This document shows positions 40,239 to 50,249 of a stretch of 64,000 nt of DNA, in pieces. Every line of letters begins with the position of its first letter. Position 1 is the stretch's first letter. The stretch is from Vibrio maerlii. Its GTDB lineage: Bacteria > Pseudomonadota > Gammaproteobacteria > Enterobacterales > Vibrionaceae. The position numbers and the translations under genes are program-made. The stretch lies in NCBI RefSeq assembly GCF_003415655.1, contig NZ_QRHC01000005.1:186001-250000 (forward strand), given 5' to 3'. The notes below the pieces were generated by a model that was given only the letters and a program-made list of their open reading frames with translations, searched no databases and was not told where the DNA came from.

Positions 40239-41363
40239 ATGATCATTGGCGTACCAAAAGAAATCAAAAACCACGAGTATCGTGTCGGTATGATCCCAGC
40301 TAGCGTGAGAGAACTTATCTCACATGGTCACCAAGTTTTTGTAGAAACTAATGCCGGCTCTGGCATCGGTTTTTCAGACGATGATTACATCGCTGTAGGT
40401 GCATCCATACTTCCTACTGCTGCTGAGGTTTTCGCCAAAGCAGAAATGATTGTAAAGGTTAAAGAACCTCAATCTGTTGAACGAGCTATGCTTCGTGAAG
40501 GGCAAATTTTATTTACTTATTTACACCTAGCACCAGATTTTCCACAAACTGATGAGCTAATCAAGAGCAAAGCTGTCTGTATTGCCTATGAGACTGTAAC
40601 AGATAATATGGGTCGCTTGCCACTGTTAGCACCAATGTCTGAGGTTGCTGGGCGAATGTCTATCCAAGCTGGTGCACAAACACTCGAAAAATCACACGGC
40701 GGCCGCGGCCTATTACTTGGTGGTGTACCAGGTGTTGAACCTGCGAAAGTTGTCGTTGTTGGTGGTGGTGTTGTGGGTGCAAACGCCGCTCGTATGGCGG
40801 TGGGCATGCGTGCTGACGTGACTATTCTAGATCGCAACATTGATACGCTGCGTCGTTTAGATGAAGAGTTCCAAGGCCGTGCGAAAGTGGTTTACTCTAC
40901 TGAAGACGCAATCGAGAAGCATGTTCTTGAGGCAGACCTAGTGATTGGCGCAGTACTCATCCCTGGAGCTGCAGCACCTAAGCTTGTGACTAAAGAACAC
41001 ATTGCGAAGATGAAACCTGGAGCAGCAGTTGTCGATGTCGCTATTGACCAAGGCGGTTGTTTCGATACTTCTCACGCCACAACCCACGCAGATCCAACTT
41101 ATATTGTCGATGACGTAGTGCACTACTGTGTCGCAAACATGCCAGGTGCGGTTGCACGTACTTCTACGTTTGCTCTTAACAATGCAACGCTTCCTTACAT
41201 TGTGAAGCTAGCAAATCAAGGCTATAAACAAGCGCTACTGACAGATAACGGCTTCCTAGAAGGCCTGAACGTTATCCACGGTAAAGTAACCTGTAAAGAA
41301 GTCGCTGAAAGCTTTGACCTTGAATATGTTGAGCCTAAATCAGCCATTGAAATGTTCAACTAA
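40239..41363 (+). CDS. ald: Alanine dehydrogenase
   Basis: 374 residues; NAD-dependent, L-alanine to pyruvate and ammonia. Visible are the [17 protein letters not shown] opening, the substrate-binding KVKEPQ, and the Rossmann [13 protein letters not shown] near residue 174. Good GAGGAG before the ATG. Divergent from lrp. Confidence 0.97.
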   Translation: MIIGVPKEIKNHEYRVGMIPASVRELISHGHQVFVETNAGSGIGFSDDDYIAVGASILPTAAEVFAKAEMIVKVKEPQSVERAMLREGQILFTYLHLAPDFPQTDELIKSKAVCIAYETVTDNMGRLPLLAPMSEVAGRMSIQAGAQTLEKSHGGRGLLLGGVPGVEPAKVVVVGGGVVGANAARMAVGMRADVTILDRNIDTLRRLDEEFQGRAKVVYSTEDAIEKHVLEADLVIGAVLIPGAAAPKLVTKEHIAKMKPGAAVVDVAIDQGGCFDTSHATTHADPTYIVDDVVHYCVANMPGAVARTSTFALNNATLPYIVKLANQGYKQALLTDNGFLEGLNVIHGKVTCKEVAESFDLEYVEPKSAIEMFN

Positions 41364-41393
41364 TCAAGCTTGCGCTTAACCCGTCACCGGTTC

Positions 41394-41421
41394 AAAACGC
41401 TCACTTTGGTGGGCGTTTTTT
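41394..41421 (+). terminator. Terminator of ald
   Basis: AAAACGC pairs with GCGTTTT, extended by TCAC/GGTG, then TTTTG. Confidence 0.75.
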
Positions 41422-41598
41422 GTTTCCATACTTCTTCGCTGTTTATATTTTCTACAACTTTTTATTTCATTAGTTATTAATATTTTACTTAGCCAACCGG
41501 TAGTTTACGTTTTTATTAATAATTGAGGTTAAATTTTCTAAAAGTAGACCTCGATCATGATTTATTTTGTGTATAAAAATTATATTTGCCGACTTTCG

Positions 41599-41620
41599 CT
41601 CATCCTTCTGTAAGGATGAG
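41599..41620. promoter_or_regulatory. Leader hairpin before the chemoreceptor gene
   Basis: Perfect 9-bp arms CTCATCCTT / AAGGATGAG around CTGT, ending 23 bp before the ATG. No T run follows, so it is not a terminator; it could bind a protein or structure the mRNA leader. Confidence 0.4.
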
Positions 41621-41643
41621 ATTACCTTGCTATAAGATTCACC

Positions 41644-43530
41644 ATGTTTAAAAAACTATCATTAAAAAATAAACTCGCAATATCAGCGAGTGTGGCCATC
41701 ATAATTGGTGGACTTTTAGTCGAAGCGCTTTCTTTTAACGCTTCATTAGATCGCATGGATTCAGAAGTTGAACAACGCTTAGAAAGTACAACGGCTTCCT
41801 ACAACCAGTACGTTACCGATTGGTTGCTCTCTAAAGAACGTTCACTGACTTCACTGTCTCAAGAAGTCAGCAGAGAAGCGATTGTTACTCACCTCAAACA
41901 AGTTAAGCACGCCGCCGCTTTTGACAATGTATTTTTAGCTTACCCAGATGGTAGCCAAGAAAATGCAAATGGTGTGGTATTACCACCAGGTAATGATGAC
42001 CCACGCCAATGGGGTTGGTACATCAACGCCCTAGCTAACCCAAGCCAAGTGTTTATGGACAACCCAACGGTCGCTGCTGCAACAGGTGCTAACGTCGTTT
42101 CATTAGGTAAGGCGCTAAACCTTCACGGTCAACAAGTTGTACTAGGCGCAGATGTTGAGATCACGGATATTCTTAACAGCTTAGATAAAGTGATTTTACC
42201 TGGTGAAGGTTATATGTTCATTGCGAACAACCAAGGTAATGTCTTCACTCATGAGAATGCCAAACTATTAAACCAATCTGTGAGTCAACTCGGATTAGAC
42301 TTCAATATCGTTCGCCGTGCATCGCAATCTGGTCGCTTTGAGCTAACTAATATTGAAGGTGACGAGTTTGTCATCTATGCACAACAGATCAAAGGCACTG
42401 CTTTAACGACAGTGACTGTCATTAATTATGACTCTCTAGTCGCCCCCCTGTTTGATGCCGTTTGGGGACAAGTACTTGTTACCGCAATTGTAGTGGTCCT
42501 TTGTACACTGCTGTTCAACCTACTTTGTAACATCCTATTCAGACCACTGAACAACGTTTCTCAAGCCCTAGAACAAATTGCAAATGGCAGTGGTGACCTG
42601 ACCCAACGAATCGACGTTGAGAATAACGATGAAGTAGGTCGGCTAGCCAAAAACTTCAATACCTTTGTTGACAGTCTGCAACACCTGATTAGTCATGTGC
42701 GCGAGCAGTCTTACCTCATCAATGAGCAATCAAACAACAATACTCGCCGCGCTAATAACGCTGTTGCTGAAATTCATCAGCAGCAACAAGAGATTACGCT
42801 AGTGGCAACAGCGGTGACAGAACTTGCTAGTGCGACTAAAGAGATTGCGTCTCACGCAGAGCAAACAGCAAACGCGGCCCAAGGCTCGACGGAAAGCACA
42901 AACTACGGACAATCTCTCGTTCAGAAGACTCGTGGTTCAATCAACAGCCTAGCGACGGAACTGACAGAAGCGAGCTCGGTGATCAGCGAACTTGACCGCC
43001 ATGCCCAAGAAATTTCTACGGTCCTATCGACTATTCAAGGCATTGCGGAGCAAACGAATCTACTTGCCCTTAACGCAGCAATTGAAGCCGCTCGCGCAGG
43101 TGAACAAGGCCGTGGCTTTGCTGTGGTCGCAGATGAGGTTCGAGTGTTGTCGCAACGCACTCATGCCTCAACAGAAGAGATCAAAGCAACGATCGATACA
43201 CTACAACAAACAACGAATCGTGCAGTAGGCTTGATGGATACAAGTTCTGGTTTGGCGAATACTTCTGTCACTGATGCCGACGAAGCAACCAGTGCTTTGA
43301 GTGAAATTCATAACGCTGTGTCGCTTATCAGCGATATGGCAACACAAATTGCCACTGCTGCAGAAGAACAGACACATGTAACCGGTGAGATCACTCAAAA
43401 CATAACTTCGATTAAAGATGTTGCAGATGACCTTGTGGTTAATACGCAAGATAGCTCCAACGAATCCAACAAGCTCAAGCAGCAAGCACAAGAGCTCACA
43501 AACAAAGTGGCTACCTTTAAGCTGTCTTAG
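41644..43530 (+). CDS. Methyl-accepting chemotaxis protein
   Basis: 628 residues. Membrane helix at about 10-32, a periplasmic Cache-like sensor domain (about 35-270, with the [19 protein letters not shown] stretch typical of small-molecule sensors), a second helix at about 275-300, HAMP (about 300-350), and a signalling domain with the conserved tip [32 protein letters not shown]. No C-terminal CheR pentapeptide is seen (ends ATFKLS). Ligand unknown. Confidence 0.95.
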   Translation: MFKKLSLKNKLAISASVAIIIGGLLVEALSFNASLDRMDSEVEQRLESTTASYNQYVTDWLLSKERSLTSLSQEVSREAIVTHLKQVKHAAAFDNVFLAYPDGSQENANGVVLPPGNDDPRQWGWYINALANPSQVFMDNPTVAAATGANVVSLGKALNLHGQQVVLGADVEITDILNSLDKVILPGEGYMFIANNQGNVFTHENAKLLNQSVSQLGLDFNIVRRASQSGRFELTNIEGDEFVIYAQQIKGTALTTVTVINYDSLVAPLFDAVWGQVLVTAIVVVLCTLLFNLLCNILFRPLNNVSQALEQIANGSGDLTQRIDVENNDEVGRLAKNFNTFVDSLQHLISHVREQSYLINEQSNNNTRRANNAVAEIHQQQQEITLVATAVTELASATKEIASHAEQTANAAQGSTESTNYGQSLVQKTRGSINSLATELTEASSVISELDRHAQEISTVLSTIQGIAEQTNLLALNAAIEAARAGEQGRGFAVVADEVRVLSQRTHASTEEIKATIDTLQQTTNRAVGLMDTSSGLANTSVTDADEATSALSEIHNAVSLISDMATQIATAAEEQTHVTGEITQNITSIKDVADDLVVNTQDSSNESNKLKQQAQELTNKVATFKLS

Positions 43531-43567
43531 ATTACATCTAAAACATCTCGAAATTGCTGTATAGAAG

Positions 43568-43597
43568 AGACGAGGCTTTGTGCCTCGTCTTTTTACA
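43568..43597 (+). terminator. Terminator of the chemoreceptor gene
   Basis: Perfect 9-bp arms AGACGAGGC / GCCTCGTCT, loop TTTGT, then TTTT. Confidence 0.85.
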
Positions 43598-43623
43598 TTT
43601 AACTCGTGCAGATATGAGCTGCG

Positions 43624-44820
43624 TTAATCGTAACTTAAACTGGCGTGAATAATCAGATTTCGAGGGGTCACTTGCCTATCACAGAAAATGCTAAGCTGAG
43701 TTTGATAGCCATATTCATTTAAAAACGAAACCTTATCCATCGCGAGCCAAATTTCTAAAGGACGGCGGAATAATTGCTGCACTAAACTCAAACGCTCCAT
43801 CAATTCAAATCGTTGCTGACCAATCGACTCATAACGCGGCCAATCATGCTCCATCAAACCAAACTGTTTCTTCTCTTCTGCCCAGCGACAGAACGCTTCA
43901 AATCCGTCATTCAGTTTAGACTTTTGAATACTTGGTACTGATTGATATTCTTGCTCATTGAGTTCATCGCAACGCAGCGCATCCAAGCCAAGCCGGTAGG
44001 ACATTTCTAGCTGTCGGTGACGTTTTACTCGCTCTCCACCCGTTACCGTTTCTTGCAGTGGGATACGCAGCTCCGTTTTGTTCAGTTGAAGATCGAGTTG
44101 CTGGCCAAGCTGAGATAGGGGCTGGTAATGTTCATCATGAATGAGATGGTAACAACAGGGAGAGACGGTCATCGCAGGTAGTTGACTCTTTGCACCAAGC
44201 TTTAGCAGGCGTACATGTAAATCACCACACGCATGCAACGCAACAGCGTGTTGCTTAGATAGTACCGCGGCACCTTTTTCTGAGAACGCATCCCCTTGAA
44301 CAAAGGTCATATTCAGCCCCAACTTGTTGGCCTCATGTTGTCCAGATTCACAAAGAGACTCTTGCCATTCAAAGCTCAGGGTTGGGTCACCAGAACCACT
44401 ACTTAGAACTCTTCCTAGGTATCCTTTACCAGCACACCACTCGAGCCATTCGTCGCCTTGGTGATAAGCAAGTGCATACTGACCAAAGCGACGAATCTGT
44501 TCGACCTTTCTACCGGGAACTCCCGAAAAAATACTATTCAGGACAGGACTTTCTTCAGAATCCAAAGTGTCCAAGTTGGTTAATTGTTGCAAGACGCTAG
44601 CAACAGGAAACATTGAGTTGACCGCTTCAATCAACTTGCGGGTATCTTGCTTGTAGCTGTCTACCTCTTCCCAGGATAGGGATAACAGCCATTGATACAA
44701 CTCAGGATACTGAACAGCCCATTCTACTTGAGATTTTCGACAAGCGTAAAAAGCCTCAACCTGCCAAAGTGGTCGATATTGTTGAAGTAGTTGACTGAGT
44801 TGTGTGAAAGCGGTTTGCAT
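43624..44820 (-). CDS. METTL25/GSTCD-like SAM-dependent methyltransferase
   Basis: 398 residues. The SAM-binding region holds LEWCAGKGYLGRVLSS near residue 127, followed by FVQGDAF and the unusual ALHACGDLHVRLLKL, a hallmark of the Methyltransf_32 family that includes eukaryotic METTL25 and GSTCD. A MTVSPCCYHLI block (Cys-Cys-Tyr-His) follows, also family-typical. The helical N- and C-terminal parts are specific. Substrate unknown; rRNA, tRNA or protein are all possible. Confidence 0.8.
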   Translation of the reverse strand: MQTAFTQLSQLLQQYRPLWQVEAFYACRKSQVEWAVQYPELYQWLLSLSWEEVDSYKQDTRKLIEAVNSMFPVASVLQQLTNLDTLDSEESPVLNSIFSGVPGRKVEQIRRFGQYALAYHQGDEWLEWCAGKGYLGRVLSSGSGDPTLSFEWQESLCESGQHEANKLGLNMTFVQGDAFSEKGAAVLSKQHAVALHACGDLHVRLLKLGAKSQLPAMTVSPCCYHLIHDEHYQPLSQLGQQLDLQLNKTELRIPLQETVTGGERVKRHRQLEMSYRLGLDALRCDELNEQEYQSVPSIQKSKLNDGFEAFCRWAEEKKQFGLMEHDWPRYESIGQQRFELMERLSLVQQLFRRPLEIWLAMDKVSFLNEYGYQTQLSIFCDRQVTPRNLIIHASLSYD

Positions 44821-44883
44821 TATTCCCCCTACAAATTTCTCGCTGATTGTAAGGGGAAGTGGGTTAGGACAAAAGAAGAATGT

Positions 44884-46168
<1,285 letters not shown>

Positions 46169-46933
46169 ATGGATATTGGTTTAATCATTGCGTTAGTTGC
46201 TATTCTGCTGGTACTTGTACTTGGCTACAACGTTATGCTGCAGTACAAAATGAAGGTTGAAACGACGAAGCGCCAAGAATCGGCTCGATACTTAGCAGTC
46301 ATCGATTCAACTGAAGACCTGATTAGCAGTGCTAACCACCTTCCATTTAGTAAGGAATTGCTGGTTTGCCTCAATACTCGTATCCTGGATTGCCTTGAGT
46401 CTATGCTAGAGCTAGACCCTAAGAATAAGCAGCTTGCTCAACGTGTTGAAAACATGCGCGCACAAGTTAAGCAACTAACAGAAAACTACGACCAAAAAGA
46501 GACAACACCGTTTAAGAGCCCTTCGAGCGATAAACAAGCGATTGTTATGCTCAAGTTGGTTAAAAAACTGCGCGATACAATCCGTAATGAACACAATAAG
46601 GGGCGCTTTGATACACAAAGTTACGTCGCTGAGAACGCTCGCCTAGAGACGATCCAAATCCGCATCAACATTGAAAATGTCATCAAGCGAGCTAATGAAG
46701 CCGTGGTTCGTGGCCAGCAAGGCACTGCACTACAGCTTCTCAAAAAAGGTATTGATGCACTGTCATCTAAAAATGACGCATACTCCAATAAAGCGCGTGA
46801 GAAACTGCAAGAAATGCTCAATGAGCTTGACCAAAAACGAGCAAATAAAAGTGCTGAAGAGCGTCAAGAGCTCGAAGACAAAGAAAAAGACAACGACATG
46901 GATGCTCTTTTTGGCGCGAAGAAGAAGTGGTAG
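46169..46933 (+). CDS. Membrane-anchored coiled-coil protein of unknown function
   Basis: 254 residues. One N-terminal membrane helix (about 3-24), then a charged, mostly helical body (about 30-230) with heptad-like stretches and an acidic/basic tail ending DMDALFGAKKKW. The body reads like a cytoplasmic coiled coil tethered to the inner membrane. I do not recognise the family. It is followed by a terminator and then by miaE. Confidence 0.75.
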   Translation: MDIGLIIALVAILLVLVLGYNVMLQYKMKVETTKRQESARYLAVIDSTEDLISSANHLPFSKELLVCLNTRILDCLESMLELDPKNKQLAQRVENMRAQVKQLTENYDQKETTPFKSPSSDKQAIVMLKLVKKLRDTIRNEHNKGRFDTQSYVAENARLETIQIRINIENVIKRANEAVVRGQQGTALQLLKKGIDALSSKNDAYSNKAREKLQEMLNELDQKRANKSAEERQELEDKEKDNDMDALFGAKKKW

Positions 46934-46958
46934 TTTGCCACTCATAAGACTGATTCCG

Positions 46959-46990
46959 AAGGGCTGCAATCTGTGCAGCCTTTCTTTTAT
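46959..46990 (+). terminator. Terminator before miaE
   Basis: GGCTGCA / TGCAGCC stem extended by AAG/CTT, then TTTCTTTTAT. Confidence 0.75.
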
Positions 46991-47021
46991 TTAAACGACA
47001 ATCACTTTCTGACGAATTGTT

Positions 47022-47786
47022 ATGTATCAAGAACTTCTAGAACCGATTCATTCTTTCTTAAAAGCACGCACCCCTGACGCTTGGATTGAGGAAGCGAAAA
47101 AACCAGAGAACCTTTCCGTGATCTTAAGGGATCACATGTTATGTGAACTTAAAGCCGCTCAAAGCGCCCTATTCCTCATTCGGAAATATGCGGTTGATAA
47201 AGAAAGTGCTATTCAGCTCAATGAGTGGATCAAACCATACGAGCTTTATGCTTACCGCCGCGAAGGAAGCTTAGAAACTCTTCGTGGAAAGAGTAACGCT
47301 TCAAAACAAATTACGCCAAAACAAGGCTGTGATTACGGACAAGACCTAATCGATAAAATGGTCTTGCTGATCAAAGAAGAACTGCACCACTTTTACCAAG
47401 TCATGGAACTGATGGAGAAAAAAGGCGTAACTTACGAGCCTATCGAAGCGGGCCGCTATGCAAAAGGGTTAATCAAACACGTCAAAACCTATGAGCCAGA
47501 TGCGCTGGTCGACAAACTGATTATTGGAGCCTTTATTGAAGCTCGTTCATGCGAACGCTTTGCGAAATTGGCCCCTTTCCTAGAAGAAGATATGGAAAAG
47601 TTCTACGTCTCGCTTCTACGTTCAGAAGCTCGCCATTACCAAGATTACCTAGAACTAGCAGAGCAAATAGCAGGGAAAGATATCTCTGAGCGAGTTGAGC
47701 ATTTTGCTCAAGTAGAGGCTGAACTCATCACCTCAATAGATGCTGACTTCAAGTTCCACAGTGGTATGCCCAAGTTAGAGAACTAG
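47022..47786 (+). CDS. miaE: tRNA-(2-methylthio-N6-isopentenyl-A37) hydroxylase MiaE
   Basis: 254 residues, non-haem diiron oxygenase that hydroxylates the isopentenyl side chain of A37 in UNN-reading tRNAs. Iron-ligand helices are visible: ELKAAQ early, KEELHHFYQVME, EARSCERF and SEARHYQDY. The TAG stop runs directly into four octamer repeats. Confidence 0.92.
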   Translation: MYQELLEPIHSFLKARTPDAWIEEAKKPENLSVILRDHMLCELKAAQSALFLIRKYAVDKESAIQLNEWIKPYELYAYRREGSLETLRGKSNASKQITPKQGCDYGQDLIDKMVLLIKEELHHFYQVMELMEKKGVTYEPIEAGRYAKGLIKHVKTYEPDALVDKLIIGAFIEARSCERFAKLAPFLEEDMEKFYVSLLRSEARHYQDYLELAEQIAGKDISERVEHFAQVEAELITSIDADFKFHSGMPKLEN

Positions 47787-47818
47787 AGAGCTAGAGAGCT
47801 AGAGAGCTAGAGAGCTAG
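47787..47818. repeat. Octamer tandem array (AGAGCTAG)x4
   Basis: Four perfect copies beginning at the base after the miaE TAG, in the same unit and orientation as the 17-copy array after cobO, and leading into a near-identical terminator. Confidence 0.97.
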
Positions 47819-47825
47819 AATTTTG

Positions 47826-47860
47826 GAGGGTTGATGTGAACGCATCAACCCTCTTTATTT
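47826..47860 (+). terminator. Terminator after miaE
   Basis: 11-bp arms GAGGGTTGATG / CATCAACCCTC with a six-base loop, then TTTATTTTG. Its sequence and the preceding AATTTTG closely match the terminator after cobO at 25258. Confidence 0.85.
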
Positions 47861-48018
47861 TGTTGCTCATTAGAAAATGATGACCGTTCACATTAAGTGA
47901 TTAGCGACTAACACTGACGCCAGTATCATAAGATTTTGCTGCCTGACTCGAACTGTCATCAGCGATGATTGCTACTCTTCAACACTTAACTCTTGCCACT
48001 TCCTCAATTACCAATATA

Positions 48019-48034
48019 CTGTATATATAAACAG
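48019..48034. promoter_or_regulatory. LexA box of imuA-imuB-dnaE2
   Basis: CTGTATATATAAACAG fits the LexA consensus CTG-N10-CAG closely and, with flanks, TACTG...CAGTA. It sits 17 bp before the imuA ATG, and is the centre of a longer 42-bp palindrome at 48006-48047. Confidence 0.92.
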
Positions 48035-48050
48035 TATATTGGTAATTGAT

Positions 48051-48770
48051 ATGTCTCTTCATTCTGTATCGGACACGCCCTCCTCCATCAAAGTGCTACA
48101 GCAGCAGAACCTACTGTGGTCTGCGAATCGTGCACCTGCGCAACAAGTGTTAAATAGCACTGGATTTTCAGATCTCGATGAAAAGCTTCAGGGTGGTTTT
48201 CCTACTCATGGGGTGGTTGAAATTGCTTCCGAGGCGGGGATTGGTGAATTACGACTCTTAATGCCTTACTTAAAGCAAGAATCAGAAGAAAGGTTGTGTG
48301 TCTTGATCAACCCACCGGCGGATGTGAATGGTCATGCTTTTTTAGAACAAGGGATCAATTACAACAATATCGTGATCATTGAGGAGCAAGATTTTAACGC
48401 AGCACTCTGGGCGGCAGAGCAATCACTCAAAAGTGGCTGTTGCGGTGCGGTATTGCTATGGCAACAAGAGCTCGAAATCCACCAAGCAAAACGTTTACAA
48501 GTCGCTAGCGAACATGGTAAATGCTTGCAGTTCGTGATGAAAAAGCCACAAGCGAACGCACTCTCTCTGCCTATTTCATTAAGCTTGGCTCTGAGCCCTG
48601 ATCAGGAGGGGATCAGAGTGTCTATTACCAAACGTAAGGGCGGTTTTTCACGCTCAAGCTTTGTCGTATCAATGGGGCAATATTGGCCTCGCCTTACTAG
48701 TCAAGTTATCGAGGCACAAAGTGCGCAGATCGTTGCTTTCCCAGCACCACACAAGCGTTATGCTCACTAA
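48051..48770 (+). CDS. imuA: Translesion synthesis accessory protein ImuA
   Basis: 239 residues, RecA-like fold: GFPTHGVVEIASEAGIGELRLLMPYL occupies the place of the Walker A region, but without a clear GxxxxGK[ST] motif, as is common in this family. Part of the ImuA-ImuB-DnaE2 mutasome. The ATG at 48051 follows the LexA palindrome; only a weak GGTAA could serve as ribosome-binding site. Confidence 0.88.
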   Translation: MSLHSVSDTPSSIKVLQQQNLLWSANRAPAQQVLNSTGFSDLDEKLQGGFPTHGVVEIASEAGIGELRLLMPYLKQESEERLCVLINPPADVNGHAFLEQGINYNNIVIIEEQDFNAALWAAEQSLKSGCCGAVLLWQQELEIHQAKRLQVASEHGKCLQFVMKKPQANALSLPISLSLALSPDQEGIRVSITKRKGGFSRSSFVVSMGQYWPRLTSQVIEAQSAQIVAFPAPHKRYAH

Positions 48771-48782
48771 TTGTACACCACT

Positions 48783-50207
48783 ATGCTTTGGCTCTACCTA
48801 CACTTCCCGACATTACAACTCGATAGTCTGTTCGCTGATATTGAACAGCCTATTGCTGTGGTTGATGGGTTGCACCACCACATCGTTCAAGTCAATCAAG
48901 CGGCAAAGGAAGTCGGGATTAAAAGTGGTATGGGGCTCGCCAGTGCTGCGGCTTTGTGCCATGACATCCAAGTTCATCAATATAACGCCGAGATAGAGCA
49001 CAATAAGATCAAAGATATTGCTCAGTGGTTGTATCTCAAAACATCGGATATTGCGCTTTATCCGCCACAAGGCATTCTTGTACGGGTGACTCATATGTTA
49101 AGTCTATATGAAGGTTTTCATAACTATTGGCAGCAACTCTCTGAGCATCTCGATGAGCTCAAGGTTAGTTACCACTTTGCTTTTGGCTATTCAATGCAAC
49201 AAGCTCAACTGCTTGCTCTCTCAGGATCTCAATCGGCGACAACTGATGAAGCCTTATTGAAGCAGGCACTCTCGACCTTACCGATTGAGTTAACAGGTCT
49301 ACATTCACATACCCATTTATCAACGAAAACCATTGAGCAGTTAAAAAGAGTCGGCATTAAAACCATCAAAGAGCTACTCGCTCTACCAATCCAGGAATTG
49401 GCCCGTAAGTTTGATATCCAGTTAGTGAATTACGTAGGTCAATTAAGCGGCCGGTTTAAAACCAATGTCACCTTTTATCACCCACCAGAGCAATTTTCTC
49501 GCTATGTTGAGCTACTTTATGACATCGAGAATATTCAATGGCTAGAAAAGCCCTTGGCAAAACTGTTCTCACAACTAGAAACTTTTCTACTGAGTCGCAA
49601 CCTTGTTGTGTACGAACTTGAAATTGTCTTGCATCAGCGTGATACAAAGCCTCAAGCGTTTTCTGTCACCTCAGCGGCTGGAGAATATCGAGCCTCTCAA
49701 TGGGCCCAACTATCAAAGCTGGTCATGGAAAGTATCCAAATAGAGTCCGCCGTCAATGGGCTTACTCTTAAAGCCGTTCGACAAGGCAATTTGGAAAGCC
49801 ATAACGATGATCTTTTTGATAGTAAGAGGGGGCAATTATCACCTCTGGAGCTCATTTCCCTACTCCAAGCTAAATTAGGAAAAGAAAAGGTACAAAAGAT
49901 CACCCCGACTTCAGACCCTAGGCCTGAATATTCAAATCGTCGCTATCCTGCTCATCAAGATGGAGAAAAGCGCAACATTGCATGTTCAGATAGCGTGAAA
50001 TTACGCCCTAGTTTTCTGTACTCAGAGCCCAAACCGCTAGAGCATAAGTGCACGCTTATTTCAGGGCCAGAAAGAATAGTCACAGGCTGGTGGGATGAAC
50101 ACTCCGTGATGCGTGATTATTTCATTGCTCAAAGTGATGAAGGCCAGTGGTTATGGATATTTAAAAGCCCAGATAAACAGTGGTTTGTGCATGGGCTTTT
50201 TGGGTAA
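48783..50207 (+). CDS. imuB: Y-family polymerase-like protein ImuB
   Basis: 474 residues with the Y-family (DinB/UmuC) architecture. The N-terminus MLWLYLHFPTLQLDSL lacks the catalytic aspartates of active polymerases, as expected for ImuB, which acts as a hub linking DnaE2 to the beta clamp. A TIEQLKRVGIKTIKELLALP helix-hairpin-helix lies near residue 185, and a little-finger-like domain follows. ATG at 48783, 12 bp after imuA; a TTG four codons upstream is unlikely. Confidence 0.9.
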   Translation: MLWLYLHFPTLQLDSLFADIEQPIAVVDGLHHHIVQVNQAAKEVGIKSGMGLASAAALCHDIQVHQYNAEIEHNKIKDIAQWLYLKTSDIALYPPQGILVRVTHMLSLYEGFHNYWQQLSEHLDELKVSYHFAFGYSMQQAQLLALSGSQSATTDEALLKQALSTLPIELTGLHSHTHLSTKTIEQLKRVGIKTIKELLALPIQELARKFDIQLVNYVGQLSGRFKTNVTFYHPPEQFSRYVELLYDIENIQWLEKPLAKLFSQLETFLLSRNLVVYELEIVLHQRDTKPQAFSVTSAAGEYRASQWAQLSKLVMESIQIESAVNGLTLKAVRQGNLESHNDDLFDSKRGQLSPLELISLLQAKLGKEKVQKITPTSDPRPEYSNRRYPAHQDGEKRNIACSDSVKLRPSFLYSEPKPLEHKCTLISGPERIVTGWWDEHSVMRDYFIAQSDEGQWLWIFKSPDKQWFVHGLFG

Positions 50208-50249
50208 GCCGCCACAACGTATTTATTAGTCATTAGTCATGTATAAACG

